A DNA stretch of 64,000 nucleotides from Scylla paramamosain (taxonomy: Eukaryota > Arthropoda > Malacostraca > Decapoda > Portunidae). The DNA lies in contig NC_087190.1 in assembly GCF_035594125.1 (NCBI RefSeq), positions 6,751,962-6,815,961 of the forward strand, written 5' to 3'. The notes below the pieces were generated by a model, which was not told where the DNA came from, ran no database searches, and saw only the letters and a program-made list of their open reading frames with translations. Shown one piece after another: positions 50,763-63,596 of the stretch. Both the position numbers and the translations under genes were made by a program. Every line of letters starts with the position of its first letter. Within the stretch, counting starts at the first letter, position 1.

Positions 50763-53390
50763 TCTTAGCGTTTTGGTACGTAAGACGATCGAAAGTACTC
50801 ATAATACCTATTTTTAGTAATGTTCTTTCGTTACCCTATATAGGGTATTTTTCATGCATTTTGTCGTTTTTTATACATAACAAACTCAAAAATACTCATA
50901 ATACTTGTTTTTCGTAATGTTATTCTTTCTTCATAAAAAGTGTTTCCTATGCGTTTTAGCGTTTTAGTACGTAAGAAACTAGAAACACTCAAAATATACG
51001 TTTTGCGTAATGATGTTTGGTATTCCCATATAGGGTGATTTCCATGCATTTTACCGTTTTGGTGCATAACATGCTTATAAACACTCCAAAGACATGTTTC
51101 TTGAAATATCATTTCTTTTCCCAATATAGGGTGCTTTGCATGCATTTTGGCAGTTTGGTACCTAACAATGAAAAAAAAACACTCAAAATACACATTTTTA
51201 ATAATGTTGTCCTTTCTCCATATATAATGCTATTGAAGCGTTTTTGCGTTTTGGACACTAAGAAGATCAAAAACACTCATAACACACTTTTCTCTTAATG
51301 TCTTTATTAAATATCGGATATTTTACGTGAATGTACGCATTTTCGTACATAATAATATGAATATCACTCATAACACACGTTTATGGTTGTGTTGCTCTTT
51401 TTCTATGTATAGAGAGCTATTGAGCGTTTTGTTACTTAAGAGGGTCAATAACATCCATAATACACGTTTCTGGTAATATTGTTATGTTCACCATATAGGG
51501 TACATTGCATGGATTTTGCTGTTTCTGTAACTAACGAGCTCAAAAACACTCAAAATACACTTTTTTGGTAATGTTATTTTGTTTCTTCTTAATGGGTGTT
51601 TTTGTATGAATCTTAGCGTTTTGATACGTAAGAAGCTCAAAACACAAAAGACACCTTTTTGGTAATGTTGTTTTGTATCGAAAATATGAAACTTATCCAT
51701 TTTAGCGTTTTGGTGCATAAATCGCTCAAAAACACAAAAAAGACACGTTTCTGGTAATGTCGCTTCATTTCCCTATGTAGAGTCCTTCGCATGCATTTTA
51801 CCGTTTTGGTACCTAACAATATAAAAACACACAAAATGCACGTTTTTTTTTATAATGCTGTTCTGTTTTTCCATAAAGAGTGCTATTCAACGCGTTTTCG
51901 TGTTTTGGTACCTAACAAGCTCAAAAACACTCTTAATACACGTTTCTCGTAATACTCTTTCATTAGGTACTATGGTAATATCATTTCGTTTCCCCTATTG
52001 GGTAATTTCCATGCATTTTGGCGTCATAGTCAAAAACACTCAAATTACACATTTTTGGTAATGTTATTATGTTTCTTTATATACGGTATTTTTTATGCAT
52101 TTCAGCGCTTTAGTACGTAATAAACCCAAAACCACACAAATGACACGTGTTTAGTAATGTTATTCTATGTTTCATTATATGGTGTTTTCCATAGCTTTTT
52201 GTATCTTTGCGCATAAAACGCTTCAAAACCCACAAAAGACATGCTTTTTACATGCTTTTTGGTATTTTATTACCTAACAAGTTTAAAAACAGTTATAATA
52301 CATGTTTTTGATCATACCATACTGTATCTTCATATAAGGTGAAAATACAATAAACACATTTTTGGTAATGTTATTTTGTTTCTCCACATATAGTTCTATT
52401 AAAACGTTTAGCATTTTTAGTAATTAAGAAGCTTTAAAATACTCATAATTCACGTTTCTGGTAATTTTGTTTCTTTTTCCCCATATAGAGTACTTTACAT
52501 GCATTTTGACGTTTTTGGTATTTCACTCGGTCAAAAATCCTCAAATTATATGGCTTTGATGATTTTAATATTTTCTTCATATACGGTGTTTTTTTTAAGC
52601 ATTTTAGCGTTTTCGTACATAAGAAGCTGAAAAACAGTCTGGTAATCTTATTTATTTTTCAATATAGGGTGCTTTCTATGTTTTTTTTTTTTTAGCGTCT
52701 TTGTACATAAAAAAAAAAAAAAAAAAAAAAAAAACACTCCAAAGACACGCTTTTGGTAATGTTTAGTTATCATGCAATTTGGCGTTTTGGTAATTAAAAA
52801 TCTTAAAGAGCAGTCATAATAAACATTTCTGGTGATCTTGTTCTATATCTTCATATAAGGTACTTTGTCTGCATTTTGTCGTTTTGTTATTTAACAAAAT
52901 AGAAACAGTAAAAAATAATTTTATGCTGCTATTACATATTGATTGGTTTTAGCGTTTTGGTAGCAACGAAGTTCAAAAACACTTATAAGAAACGTTACCA
53001 GTGATATCGTTTTGTTTCCTCATATAGGGGTAATTTACATGAATTCTGGCATTTTGGTTCATTATGAATTTATGAACGCTCAAATTACATATTTTTGTTA
53101 TAATTATTGCTTCTTTATATAGGGTGTTTTGCATGCATTTTTGAGTTTTTGTACATAAGAATCTCAAAAACAATGAAATGGCAATTGTTTGGAAATATTA
53201 TTTTTGTTTTCCAAAATCGGGTGCTTTCTATGCTTTTTAGCGTCTCTGTGCATAAAACGCTCAAAAATACTGAAAACAAACGTTTATAGTATTGTTTCGT
53301 TTCCCTATATATGGTGGTTTCCATACATTTTGGCATGCTGGTAACTAACAATCTTTAAAAAGCCATAATACACGTTTCTGGTGAAATGTT
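50763..53390 (+). repeat. ~95-bp satellite, block 3
   Basis: Occurrences of the TAGCGTTTTGGTA segment at about 50769, 50860, 50953, 51050, 51147 and 51242 give spacings of 91-97 bp. Units after ~52000 are more diverged, with an A-run at 52704-52733. Confidence 0.92.
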
Positions 53391-54460
53391 TTTTTTGTTG
53401 TCATAGGTAATGTGAAGCTTACAAAGCATATTTTGCTGTGCCAGTTGGGAAGCAAGACAAGACCAAGGCACCTCATTTTACTTGTGAGCATTGTGAGAGA
53501 GCATTAGAATGCAAAAGAGCTGTTAGTTTTTCAAGAGTAATATTCAATAAAAAAGTAAGAAAAAATAAAAAAAAGTTTAACAAACTTATACTGCTGTTCT
53601 TTTACAAGGTGGTATAGAGGGGAAAAGAGAACCATGAAATTTGCTATACCTAGAATATAGCGTGAACCTACTGATCACTCAAGTGATCGCTTTTTTCTGC
53701 ATGGTGGATCCTTCCAAACGCCGATCTGGGACAAATGCACCTGTCTGTTCATCCAGACATTCTATCCATTCCATTGCACCAGTACCACATAGTGCTGATC
53801 TGCTGATCCTCCAGAAAGAAATCAACTATCAAAAGAAAGCAGCAAGTCAGAAGATGAGCCAAACAGAGAGAAACACTGTGAATTCACAGATACAGTTGTA
53901 GTTGGAAGGAATCCTTACTACCCAAATCAAAGAGACCTCAGTGATCTCATCAGAGATCTTGGTTTGACAAAGTCAAATGGTGAGCTTTTGATTTCAAGGC
54001 TGAAGGAATGAGACTTACTTGATGAAAGTGTGCAAGTGACCAGCCACAGAAAACGTACTTGAAGGTCCATATCCTAGATTGTCATCTCGACAGCTTCAAG
54101 AGAATAAGGGAGCATATTCAGAGGAACAAGGGGAGTCCCTCCACCAAGATATAACGAACTTTGAACAGAGATATCAGGGATCCTTCAATGAAAAACATGA
54201 TGGGAGACTACATTTAAGGGCTCATACATGAAAGTTATTTGTTGTATTCAAGCAAATCAAGAAGAAAAAAAAAGTTTTAAAATTAATTTTGGTGTCATCT
54301 GAATTTTTTTCTTTCCAAAAATGGTAAAAATGGTGAAATTTAGTTATTTTGGGGTAAAAATCATTCTAAAAGCCGCAAAAGCTAAGTTTCACAGGAATAA
54401 TTGACATTTTCTATTGTTTTGAAATTAAAAGAGTTAGAAAATAGACAAAAATCGTGTTAG
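53391..54460 (+). pseudogene. Broken coding repeat (MKFAIPRI / CMVDPSKRR family)
   Basis: Interrupts the satellite. Starting near 53430 it reads KAYFAVPVGKQDK-like, HFTCEHCERAL (~53490), TMKFAIPRI then a stop (53675), REPTDHSSD, a frameshift, CMVDPSKRRSGTNAPVCSS and SIAPVPHSADL (to ~53900), then NPYYPNQRDLSDLIRDLGL, SNGELLISRLKE and a stop (~54010). From memory, this peptide order recurs in many arthropod genomes as an uncharacterised multicopy protein. I know no established function. Several stops make this copy dead. The 3' part (54060-54460) has no clear frame. Confidence 0.6.
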
Positions 54461-56720
54461 AGAGTGATAATACACATTTCTGGTAATACCTTTCCGTTTC
54501 CTCATATCGGGTACTTTGCATGTATTTTGATGATTTGGTACTTCACACGCTTAAAATCAATGAAAAATTACTTTTCTAATAATATCGTTTCATTTTAATA
54601 TATAGGATGGTTTTCATTCATTTTGGCGTTTTGCTACCTAACAAGCTTAAAAAGAGTCAAATTACATTGGTCATGGTGTACTGTTTCTTCATACCTAACA
54701 AGGTACCTAACAAGGTAAAGAAATCAAAATGAAAATACACGTTTTTGATAATGTTCTGTTTTTCCAGTTAGAGTGCTATTCACGCGTTTTAACGTTTTAG
54801 CTCAAAACACACACCTTTTTGGTAATATCCTTTCTTTTCCCCCAAATAACGTACTTTACGTGGATTTTGGCGTTTTGGTACCTCACACGGTCAAAAACAT
54901 TCAAATTACATTATTTTGGTAATATTATTATGAATCTTTATATAGGGTGTTTTGCAAGTATTTCTGCGTGTTGGTACGTAAAAATCCAGGACATAACATG
55001 GCGAAAAAAAAAAAAAAAAACATTCAAAATAAATGTATTTGGTAAGGTTGTTCGTTTTCTCCATATCAGGTGCTTTTCACACATTTTAGTTTTTTTGTAT
55101 CTAAGAAGCTCAAGAAAACTTTTAATACACGTTTCTGGTTATATCGTTTCGTTTCTCCATATACGGTAATTTGCATGCATTTCGACGTTTTGGTATCTCA
55201 CACTGTAAAAAAAAAAAAACAATGAAATTAAACGTTTTGGTATGGTTATTATGTTTCTTAATATGGGTCGTTTTGTATGCATTTTATTAGTTTTCGTATA
55301 GAAGAAGAACAAATGACACATGTTTGGCACTGTTATTTTGTTTTCCAATATATGGTGTTTTCCATGTTTTTTAGCGTCTTTGTGCATAAAACACTCAAAA
55401 ACACTCAAAAAACACGATTCTATTAATGTCGTTTCATTTCCTTATATTTGATAGTTTGCGTTCATTTGTTGCTTTTTGGTATCTAACAATCTTAAAAACA
55501 GACAAAATTACACGTTTCTGGTCATGTTCTTCTGTTTCTTCATAAGGGTGCTTTGCATGCATTTTGGCGTTTTGGAATCTACCAAGGTGAAAAATACTTA
55601 CCATACACATTCATCGTAATGTTCTGTTTCTCCATATAGAGTGCTATTAAAACGTTTTAGCGTTTTGGTAGCTAAAAAGCTCAAAAACACAAAGCACGTT
55701 TCTGGTAAAAAAAAAAATCTTTTCGTTTCTTCATATAGGGTATTTTGTATGAATTTTGGTGTTTGGGTTCCTCACACTCAAATTATATGTTTTGGGGAAT
55801 ATTATTCATTTCTTCATATACGGTGTTTTTCATGTATTTTTTTTTTTTTTTTCCGTATTGGCACATAAGAGCCTGAATTCCCTCTAAGGGGTGGCTTCCA
55901 TGGAATTTGGCGTATTAGCTTAAAAACAGTCATAATACAAGTTTTCGTGATGTTGAGTTATTTCATAATGGGGGATTTCATGAATTTTTGCGTTTGGTAC
56001 CTAAAAAGGTAAAAAAAAAAAAAAAAACACTCAAAATAACGTTTTCGTTATTTACACGTGCTATTTACACGTTTTAGCAGTTTGGTACCTAAAATCCTGG
56101 AAAACACTCCTAACACCAGTTTATGGTAATATCGTTTTCTTTCCCCATATAGGGTACTTTGCATGCATTTTTGCCTTTTGGTTCCTTATATCGTCATAAA
56201 CACTCAAATTACACCTTATTGGTAATGTTATGTTTCTTTATATAGGGTGTTTTGCATACTTTTTAGCGTTTTTTGTACGAATCTCAAAAACCCTCAAAAG
56301 ACATGTGTTTGGTAATGTTATTTTGTCTTCGTTTCCAAATTTGGAAGCATTTTGACGTGTTGGTACATAATAAACTTAAAAACAGTAAAATTACACCTTT
56401 TTTGGTCATGCTCTATTTCTTTGTATAGGGTGCTTGACATACATTTTGGCATTTCGATATATGGTGAAAAACACAAAAAATACACGTTTTTGGTAAAGTT
56501 GTTCGGTTTCTTAATATAGAGTGCTACACGCACATTTTAGTGTCTTGGTACCTAACAATCTCAAAAACTTTCATAGGACACGTTTCTGGTAATATCATTT
56601 CGTTTATCCATATAGGGTACTTTACATGCATTTTGGAGTTTTGGTATCTCACACGGTATCTCAACACGGTTGGTAAAGTTATTTTCTTTCTTTATATAGG
56701 GTGTTTTCCATCGCTAAAAA
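54461..56720 (+). repeat. ~95-bp satellite, block 4
   Basis: Same monomers on plus. It contains A-runs (55003, 55208, 56002) and a T-run (55841), plus the left half (55880-56290) of a local inverted duplication. Confidence 0.9.
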
Positions 56721-59055
56721 GCATGGAAGTCATCCTAAATGGAATACAAAACATTACGAAAAACGTGTATTTTGAGTGTTTTAGAACTTCTTACGTACCA
56801 AAACGGTAAAACGCATGCAAAACACTTTATGGAGAAAATATTAAATTTAACAAAAAAACAAGTATTTTGAGTGTTTTTGAGCTTGATATGTAGAAAAACC
56901 TTACTTTGTATTGTACAGTATATGGTGAAACGAAAAGACATTACAAAAAAACGTGTATTATGAGTGTTTTTGAGTTTGAGGTACCAAAACTAGAAAAACT
57001 CGTCAGAAACACTTTATATGGAAAAACGAAAAAAAAAAAAAAGCGTGTATTTTGGTTGTTTTCACACTGTTACATACCGACTCGCCAAAATGACTGCAGT
57101 CTATTATATGAGAAAACGAAATGACATTATAAGGAACATATCTTTTGAATGTTTTATGCGTATTAGGAACTAAAACGCTTAAAAGCATGGAAAGCACCCT
57201 ATATAATAGTGAAAAAATAGCGTGTCTTTTGAGTGTTTTCAGGTTCTTACGCACCAAACCGCTGAAACGCATGGAAAACTTGGAGAAAAGAATACTATTA
57301 CTAATAACAAGCATGTTAAGTGTTCTGAGCTTGTTAGGGAGAAAACGCCAATATGCATGGAAGACACCATATATGGGGAAAGGAAAAAACATTACGAAAA
57401 ACTTGCATTATAAATGTTTTTCAGCTTCTTAGATATAATAACGTGAAAACACTTTAATAACACTCTATATGAAGAAACAGAATAACATTACCAAAAAAAT
57501 AACGCGTATTTTGTGTGTTTTTTTGGAAAAGAAACGACATTTCCAAGACGGTGTCTTTTGAGTGTTTATGCAAACAAAGTACGTTATATCTAGAATAAAA
57601 AAAGACATTACCTGAAAAGTGAATTTTGAGTGTTTTTGAGATTCTTTGGTACCAAAACACTAAAATGTATGAATAACACTCATTGTGGCGAAACAGAACA
57701 ACATTATCAATCACGTCTGTTTTTTATGTAAGTTATCATAACGCCAAAAGGCATGCAAAGCTCCCTATCTGGGGAAAGAAAACGATATTTCAAGAAACGT
57801 GCCTTTTTAATGATTATGAATGTGCTAGGAACTAAAACACTGGAAAGCATGGAAAACACCCTGTATGGGAATTAAAAACATTACAAAAAATGTATCTTTT
57901 GAGTGTTTTTCAGCTTTTTATGTACCATAATGATAAAACACATGCAAAACACCTTTTATGTAGAAACAATGATATTATATGAAAAAGGTACTTTGAATGT
58001 TTTTGAGTTTGTTACGTAGAAAAATGCCAAAAAAAAGCATACAAAGTACTCTATATGTATAAACGAAAAACATTACAAGAAACGTGTATTATGAGTTTTG
58101 AGCTTCATAAGTAATAACACGCTAGAACGCATAAATAACACTTTATATAGAAAAACAGAACAACATTACCATATGTAGAAACGAAAAACATTACAAGAAA
58201 CGTGTATTATGAGTTTTGAGCTTCATAAGTAATAACACGCTAGAACGCATGAATAGCACTTTATATAGATAAACAGAACAACATTACCAAAAACAAGTAT
58301 TTATGAGTGTTTCTAAGATTATGTAAAAAAAAAAACGCCAAAGTACATGCTAAGAACCCTATATGAGGTAACGAAAAGATTACGAGAAACGTGTATTATG
58401 AGTGTTTTTCTTTTTAGTTTCTTAGGTAACAACACGCTAGAACGCATGAACAGCACTCTATATAGAGAAATGGAATAACACTACCTAAAACGTGTATTTT
58501 GAGTGTATTTCACATTGTTAGGTGCCATAATGCCAACATGCATGCAGAATACATTATATTAAAAACCGAAACAATATTTCAAGAAACGGTTCTTTTGAGT
58601 GTTTATGAGCATCTTCAACACCAAACCGCTAAAAAGCATGGAAATGGCATTGGAAAAGCATTGGAAAAACGCTAAAGTATGCAAAACACCCTATATAAAC
58701 AAACATAACATTACCAAGAAGGTGTAATTTGAGTGTTTATGACGATGTAAGGAACCAAAACGCAAAAATGCATGCAAAGTACCCTATATGGGGAAACAAA
58801 ATGATATTACCATAAACTGGTGTTATGAGTGTTTTCCAAGATTTTAGGTACCAAACAGCTAAAACGTGTAAATAGCACGGGTAAATAACGAAAACGTTAT
58901 TTTCAGTGGTTTTTTCCTTTTTTTTTTTTTTAAGGTACCAAACGCCAAAATTCATGCATATCCCCCATTATCAAATAATTCAACATCACCAAAACTTATA
59001 TTATGACTGTTTTTAAGCTAAAACGCCAAATTCCATTGAAGCCATAATGTCTCTT
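56721..59055 (-). repeat. ~95-bp satellite, block 5, reversed orientation
   Basis: Units now read on the minus strand: plus-strand motifs are CGCCAAAATGCATGCAAAGT, CCTATATGGGGAAACGAAA and GTGTATTATGAGTGTTTT. The flip occurs near 56720 and reverts near 59050. A 105-bp stretch near 58070-58170 is repeated at 58175-58275. Confidence 0.9.
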
Positions 59056-62000
59056 CATCTCTACATATTAAGTACTTTTATTGCATTTTGGCGTTTCTCT
59101 ACGTAAGAATCCCCAAAACATTCGAAACACGTTTTTCGAACACATAATGCTCTTTTTCTCTTTTTTAAGGTGTTTTACATACGTTGAATGGTTTTCTTTC
59201 GCAAGTAGCTCAAAAACACTGAAAAAGACAATTTTTTGGTACTGTTGTTTGTTATACCCCATTGGGTGCTTTCCATGATTTTTAACGTTTTGGTGCCTAA
59301 CACGCTCATAAGCACTAAAAAGTTACGTTTCTGGAAATGTTTCCCTTTCTTCAAATTGTGTTCCATGTATGATTCTTTTTTTTTTTTTTTTTTTTTTGGT
59401 ACCAGTCAATGTGAAAAAACACTTAAAATACACTTTTTAGTAATTTTGTTCAGTTTTTTTTTATGTAGAGTGTTATTAAGGTGTTTTTGCGTTTTCTTTC
59501 TTTAGAAGTTCAAAAACACTCATAATACACGTTTCTCGTTATGTCCTTTCGTTTCGCAATATAGGGTATTTTCAATTAATTTTCTGCTTTTATATGTAAG
59601 AAGCTCAAAAAAAAAAAACTCAAAATACACCTATCTGTCAGTGTTACTCTGTTCCTACATAAAGGGAGTTTTACATATGTTTTAGCGTTTTAGTACATAA
59701 AAAATATAAAATACACTCAAAAGACACGTTTTGGTAGGTTTTTATTTTTTTCTATTACCACATAGAGTGTTTTCCAAATTTTTTTACTGTTTTGGTATCT
59801 AACATGCACAAAAACACTCAAAAGACACGTTGCTTGCAATATCGTTTTGTTTGTTCACATGGAGTGACTTTTCGGTACCTATCAAGGCAAAAAACACTGA
59901 AAAAATCCGTTTTTGGTAATGTGTGATATATTTTTCCAAAAAAAAAAAAAATGTTAATCACGCGTTTTAGCAATTTGGTAAGTAATAAAAACAAAAAACA
60001 CTCATAATACACGTTTCTCATAATATCCTTTCATTTCCTCATTTAGGGTGCTTTCCATGCATTTTGGCGTCCTTTTAAGTAATAAGCTAAAAACAAAAAA
60101 CACAGAAAATACACCTCTTTGATAATGTTTCTTATCAAATACTTTTCACGCATTTTAGGGTTTTGGTACCTAAAAACCTCAAAAAAATATCATAATAAAC
60201 ATTTTTTGAAATGTCCCTTCGCTTCCCCATATGGTTTTATTTTCCAGGCATCTTAACGTTTTTGTACGTAACAAGCTCAAAAACACTCAAAATACACGTT
60301 GTCATTAAAGCTATTCTGTCTCTCAATAAAATGTGTTTTGTATGGATCTTAACGTCTCGGTAAGTAAGCTCAAAAACAATAAAAAGAAACATTTATGACA
60401 ATGTTTTGTTTTCCCATAAAGGGTGCTTTCCATGCTTTTTAGCGATTTGGTGCCTTAAACATTCATAAACATTCAAAAGACACTTTATTTCTGGAAATGT
60501 CATTTTGTTTTCCTCATATAGGTTGTTTATCATTGATTTTGGCATTTTCATATTGTATTTTTAGTGTATTTCATGTGAAATACACTAAAAATACGTGTTC
60601 GATAATGATAATTTATTTCTTGATATAGAGAGCTATTCATGCCTTTAAGCTGTTTTGCTACCTAATAATCTGAAAAACTCTCATAATACACGTTTCTCGT
60701 AATGCTTATTAGTTTCCCCATGTAGAGTACTTTTCATGCATTTTGGCATTTGTTAAATTACAGGCTCAAAATACACGTTTTTTCGTAAAGTTATACTGTT
60801 TCTCTTTTTTTTTTTTTTTTTTTGTATGTGTTTCAGTGTTTTGGTACGTACCTAGCCCCGAAAAAGAAAAAAAAAACATGAACGAAGACGTTTTTTGGTA
60901 AAGTTATCTTGTTTCCTCATACAGAGTGCTTTCCATGCTTTCTTTTACGCGATTTGGTGCCTTACACCCTCATAAACACTCAAAGAACACGTTTCTGGAA
61001 AACTCGTTTCCTTTCCTTATATATAGTGCTTTGTATGTATTTTCCCGTTTTATTACCCAACAATATGAAATACACTCAAGATACACTTTTTTGTAATGTA
61101 CTTTTTTTTTTTCCAAATAGAATGCTATTCATGCGTTTTAGCGTTTGTAACCAAGAAGCTTAAAACACTCAATACACGTTTCTCGTATTTTTTTTTTTCT
61201 TTTTTTCATTTGTCCATATTGGGTGTTTTGTATGTATTTTAACGGTTTTTTTTCTACGTAACATGCTCAAAACACTCAAAATACTTGTTTTTGGTAATGT
61301 TGTTATGTTTCTCTATAATTGGTGTTTCGCATGCGTTTTAGCGTTTTGTTAGATAAGTAGCTCAAAACACTGAAATCCGACGTTTTTGTCGATATTGTTT
61401 TCTAGTACAATATATGGTGCTCTCCATTCTTTTTAGCGTTGTGGTGCCAAACTACTTAAGAAAAAAAATACATTTCTTGTAATGTAATTTCGTTCCCTAA
61501 TAGAAGGGGCTATGCATGCACTTCGCCTTTTTGATATTTAACAATGTAAAAAAAAAAAAAAATCAAAATACACGTTTTTGCTAATGTTGTTCTGTTTCTG
61601 CTTGTAGAGTGCTATTCATGCGTTTTGTCGTTTTGGTATCTAAAAACCTCAAAAACACTCAAAATATAGTTTCTTGTAAAGTCTTTTCGTTTCCTCATAT
61701 AAGGTATTTTGCATGCATTTTGGCGTTTTTCTACATGACAAGCTTAAAAATACACGTTTTTGGTAAACTTATACTGTTTCTCCATAAAGAGATTTTTACG
61801 TCCGTTTTAGCGTTTTGGCAAGTATCTTCAAGCACTAAAAAAAGACGTTTTTAGTCATTATGTTTCGTTTTTTTCCCATAAAAGAAGGTGTTTTCCATGC
61901 TTTTTATCGTCTTGGTGCTTAGCACGTTCATAAATACTAAAAGGACACGTTTCTGGAAATCTCATACCCTTTCCCCATATAGGATGGTTTCCATACATTT

Positions 62001-63595
62001 TTGGCGTTTTGTTACCTAACCATGTGAAATACACAAAAAAAAACACGTCTTTTATTATGTTGTTCTGTTTCTAAATATCAAGTGCTATTCTTGCGTTTAA
62101 ACGTTTTATTTCCTAAGAAGCTCAAAAACACTCTTAATACCCGTTTTACGCAATGTCTTCTTTCGCAATGTAGGGTACTTTTAATGTATTTTGGTGTTTA
62201 TCTATGTAACACGCTTAAAAACGTAAAAAAAAAAAAAAAAAATTTGGGGGGTACATTTGTAATGTTTTCTCCTTAAAGTGATTTTTGTAAGCGTTTTAGG
62301 ATTTTGGTACATAAGTAGCTGAAAACACTGAATAGAGACGCTTTTGGCAATGTTGTTTTGTTTTCCCATATATGGTGCTTTCCATGCTTTTTAGCGCTTT
62401 GGTGCCCGGCACGCTCATAAATACTAAAAAGACATGTTTCTGGAAATGTCATTTCGTTTTACTTTAGAGGGGACTCTGCATACATTTTGGGCTTTGGGTA
62501 CCTAACAAGGTGAAAAACTCAAAATACGTTGTTCTGTTTCTCTATATAGAGTGTTATTTATATCTTTTATCATTTTGGTACCTAAGAAGCTCAAAAACAA
62601 TCGTAATACACGTTTCTCTTAATCTTTTTCGTTTCTCCAAATAGGTTTTTTCCATGGATTTTGGTGTTTTTTTTTTTTTTTTTTGCTTAAGCTAAAGTAC
62701 TCAAAACACTTTTTTTTTTCTTTTAATTTTATTGTCCTTATTCATAAATGGCGTTTTGCATGCGTTTTTGCGTGTTTGTAAATAATTAGTGCAGAAACTA
62801 AAAAGACATTTTCCGTAACATTATTTTATTTTTTAACGTTTTGGTACCAATCACGATCATAAACACTTAAAAACATATTTCTGGAAATGCTTTCTTTCCC
62901 CATATCGGGTGCTTTGCATGCATTTTGGTCTTTTGGCACCTAACAATGTCAAATACACTTAAAATACGCTTTTTTTGGTAATGATCTTTTCTACATATAC
63001 CGTGCTTTTTATGCGTTTTAGCGTTTTGGTACGTAAGAAGCTCAAAAACACTTATAATACACGTTTGTAGCAATGTCCTTTTTTTTCCATATAAGGTACA
63101 TGGCGTTCTTGTATGTAAGAAGCTGTAAAACACTCAAAATATTTGTTTTAGTAGGTTGTTTTTTTCCTTGTAAAGTGTATTTTCCATGCGTTTTAGTGTT
63201 CTGGTTCGTAAGTAGCGCAAAAACAGTTGAAAGACACGATTTTGATGATGTTGTTTTGTTTTCACATATAGTGTGTTTTCCCTTATTTTTAGCATTTTGG
63301 TTCCTATCACCCTCATAAACACTGAAGACACGTTTCGGCAAATGTCGTTTCTTTTTTCCAATATGGATTGTTTTGTATGCATTTTGGCATTTGGCTATCT
63401 AGCAATATGAAAAACACTCAAAACACATGTTTTTATAATGTTCTTTTTCTCCAAATAGAGTTATTAAATTGTTTTTGCTTTTTTGGTACATAAAGAGATA
63501 AAAAAAAAAACACGTTAATCTCATTGTCTTTTCGTTTTCCCATATAGAGAACTTTGCATGCATTTTGGCGTTTTTCTATGTAACAAGCTCAACAT
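59056..63595 (+). repeat. ~95-bp satellite, block 6, with five-monomer higher-order repeat
   Basis: Back on the plus strand. One monomer type (CACGCTCATAAACACT followed by ACACGTTTCTGGAAATGTC) recurs at about 59290, 59808, 60450, 60963, 61448, 61922, 62410, 62848 and 63308, mostly 440-520 bp apart, equal to about five 95-bp monomers. The four other types follow in constant order between them. Confidence 0.9.
60555..60594. repeat. 19-bp perfect hairpin with 2-nt loop inside satellite
   Basis: Arm GTATTTTTAGTGTATTTCA (60555-60573), TG, then its exact reverse complement (60576-60594). It interrupts a monomer at the CACTCAAAATACACG region. Confidence 0.97.
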
Positions 63596-63596
63596 C

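Noticed and set aside
48853..63382. Many 60-100-codon frames in the satellite
   Set aside because: Short, frame-inconsistent and repeated with the monomer; no common reading frame is conserved between units.
48685..63595. CRISPR-like regularly spaced repeats
   Set aside because: The ~95-bp units are similar along their whole length with no unique spacers, and the context is eukaryotic: a tandem satellite.
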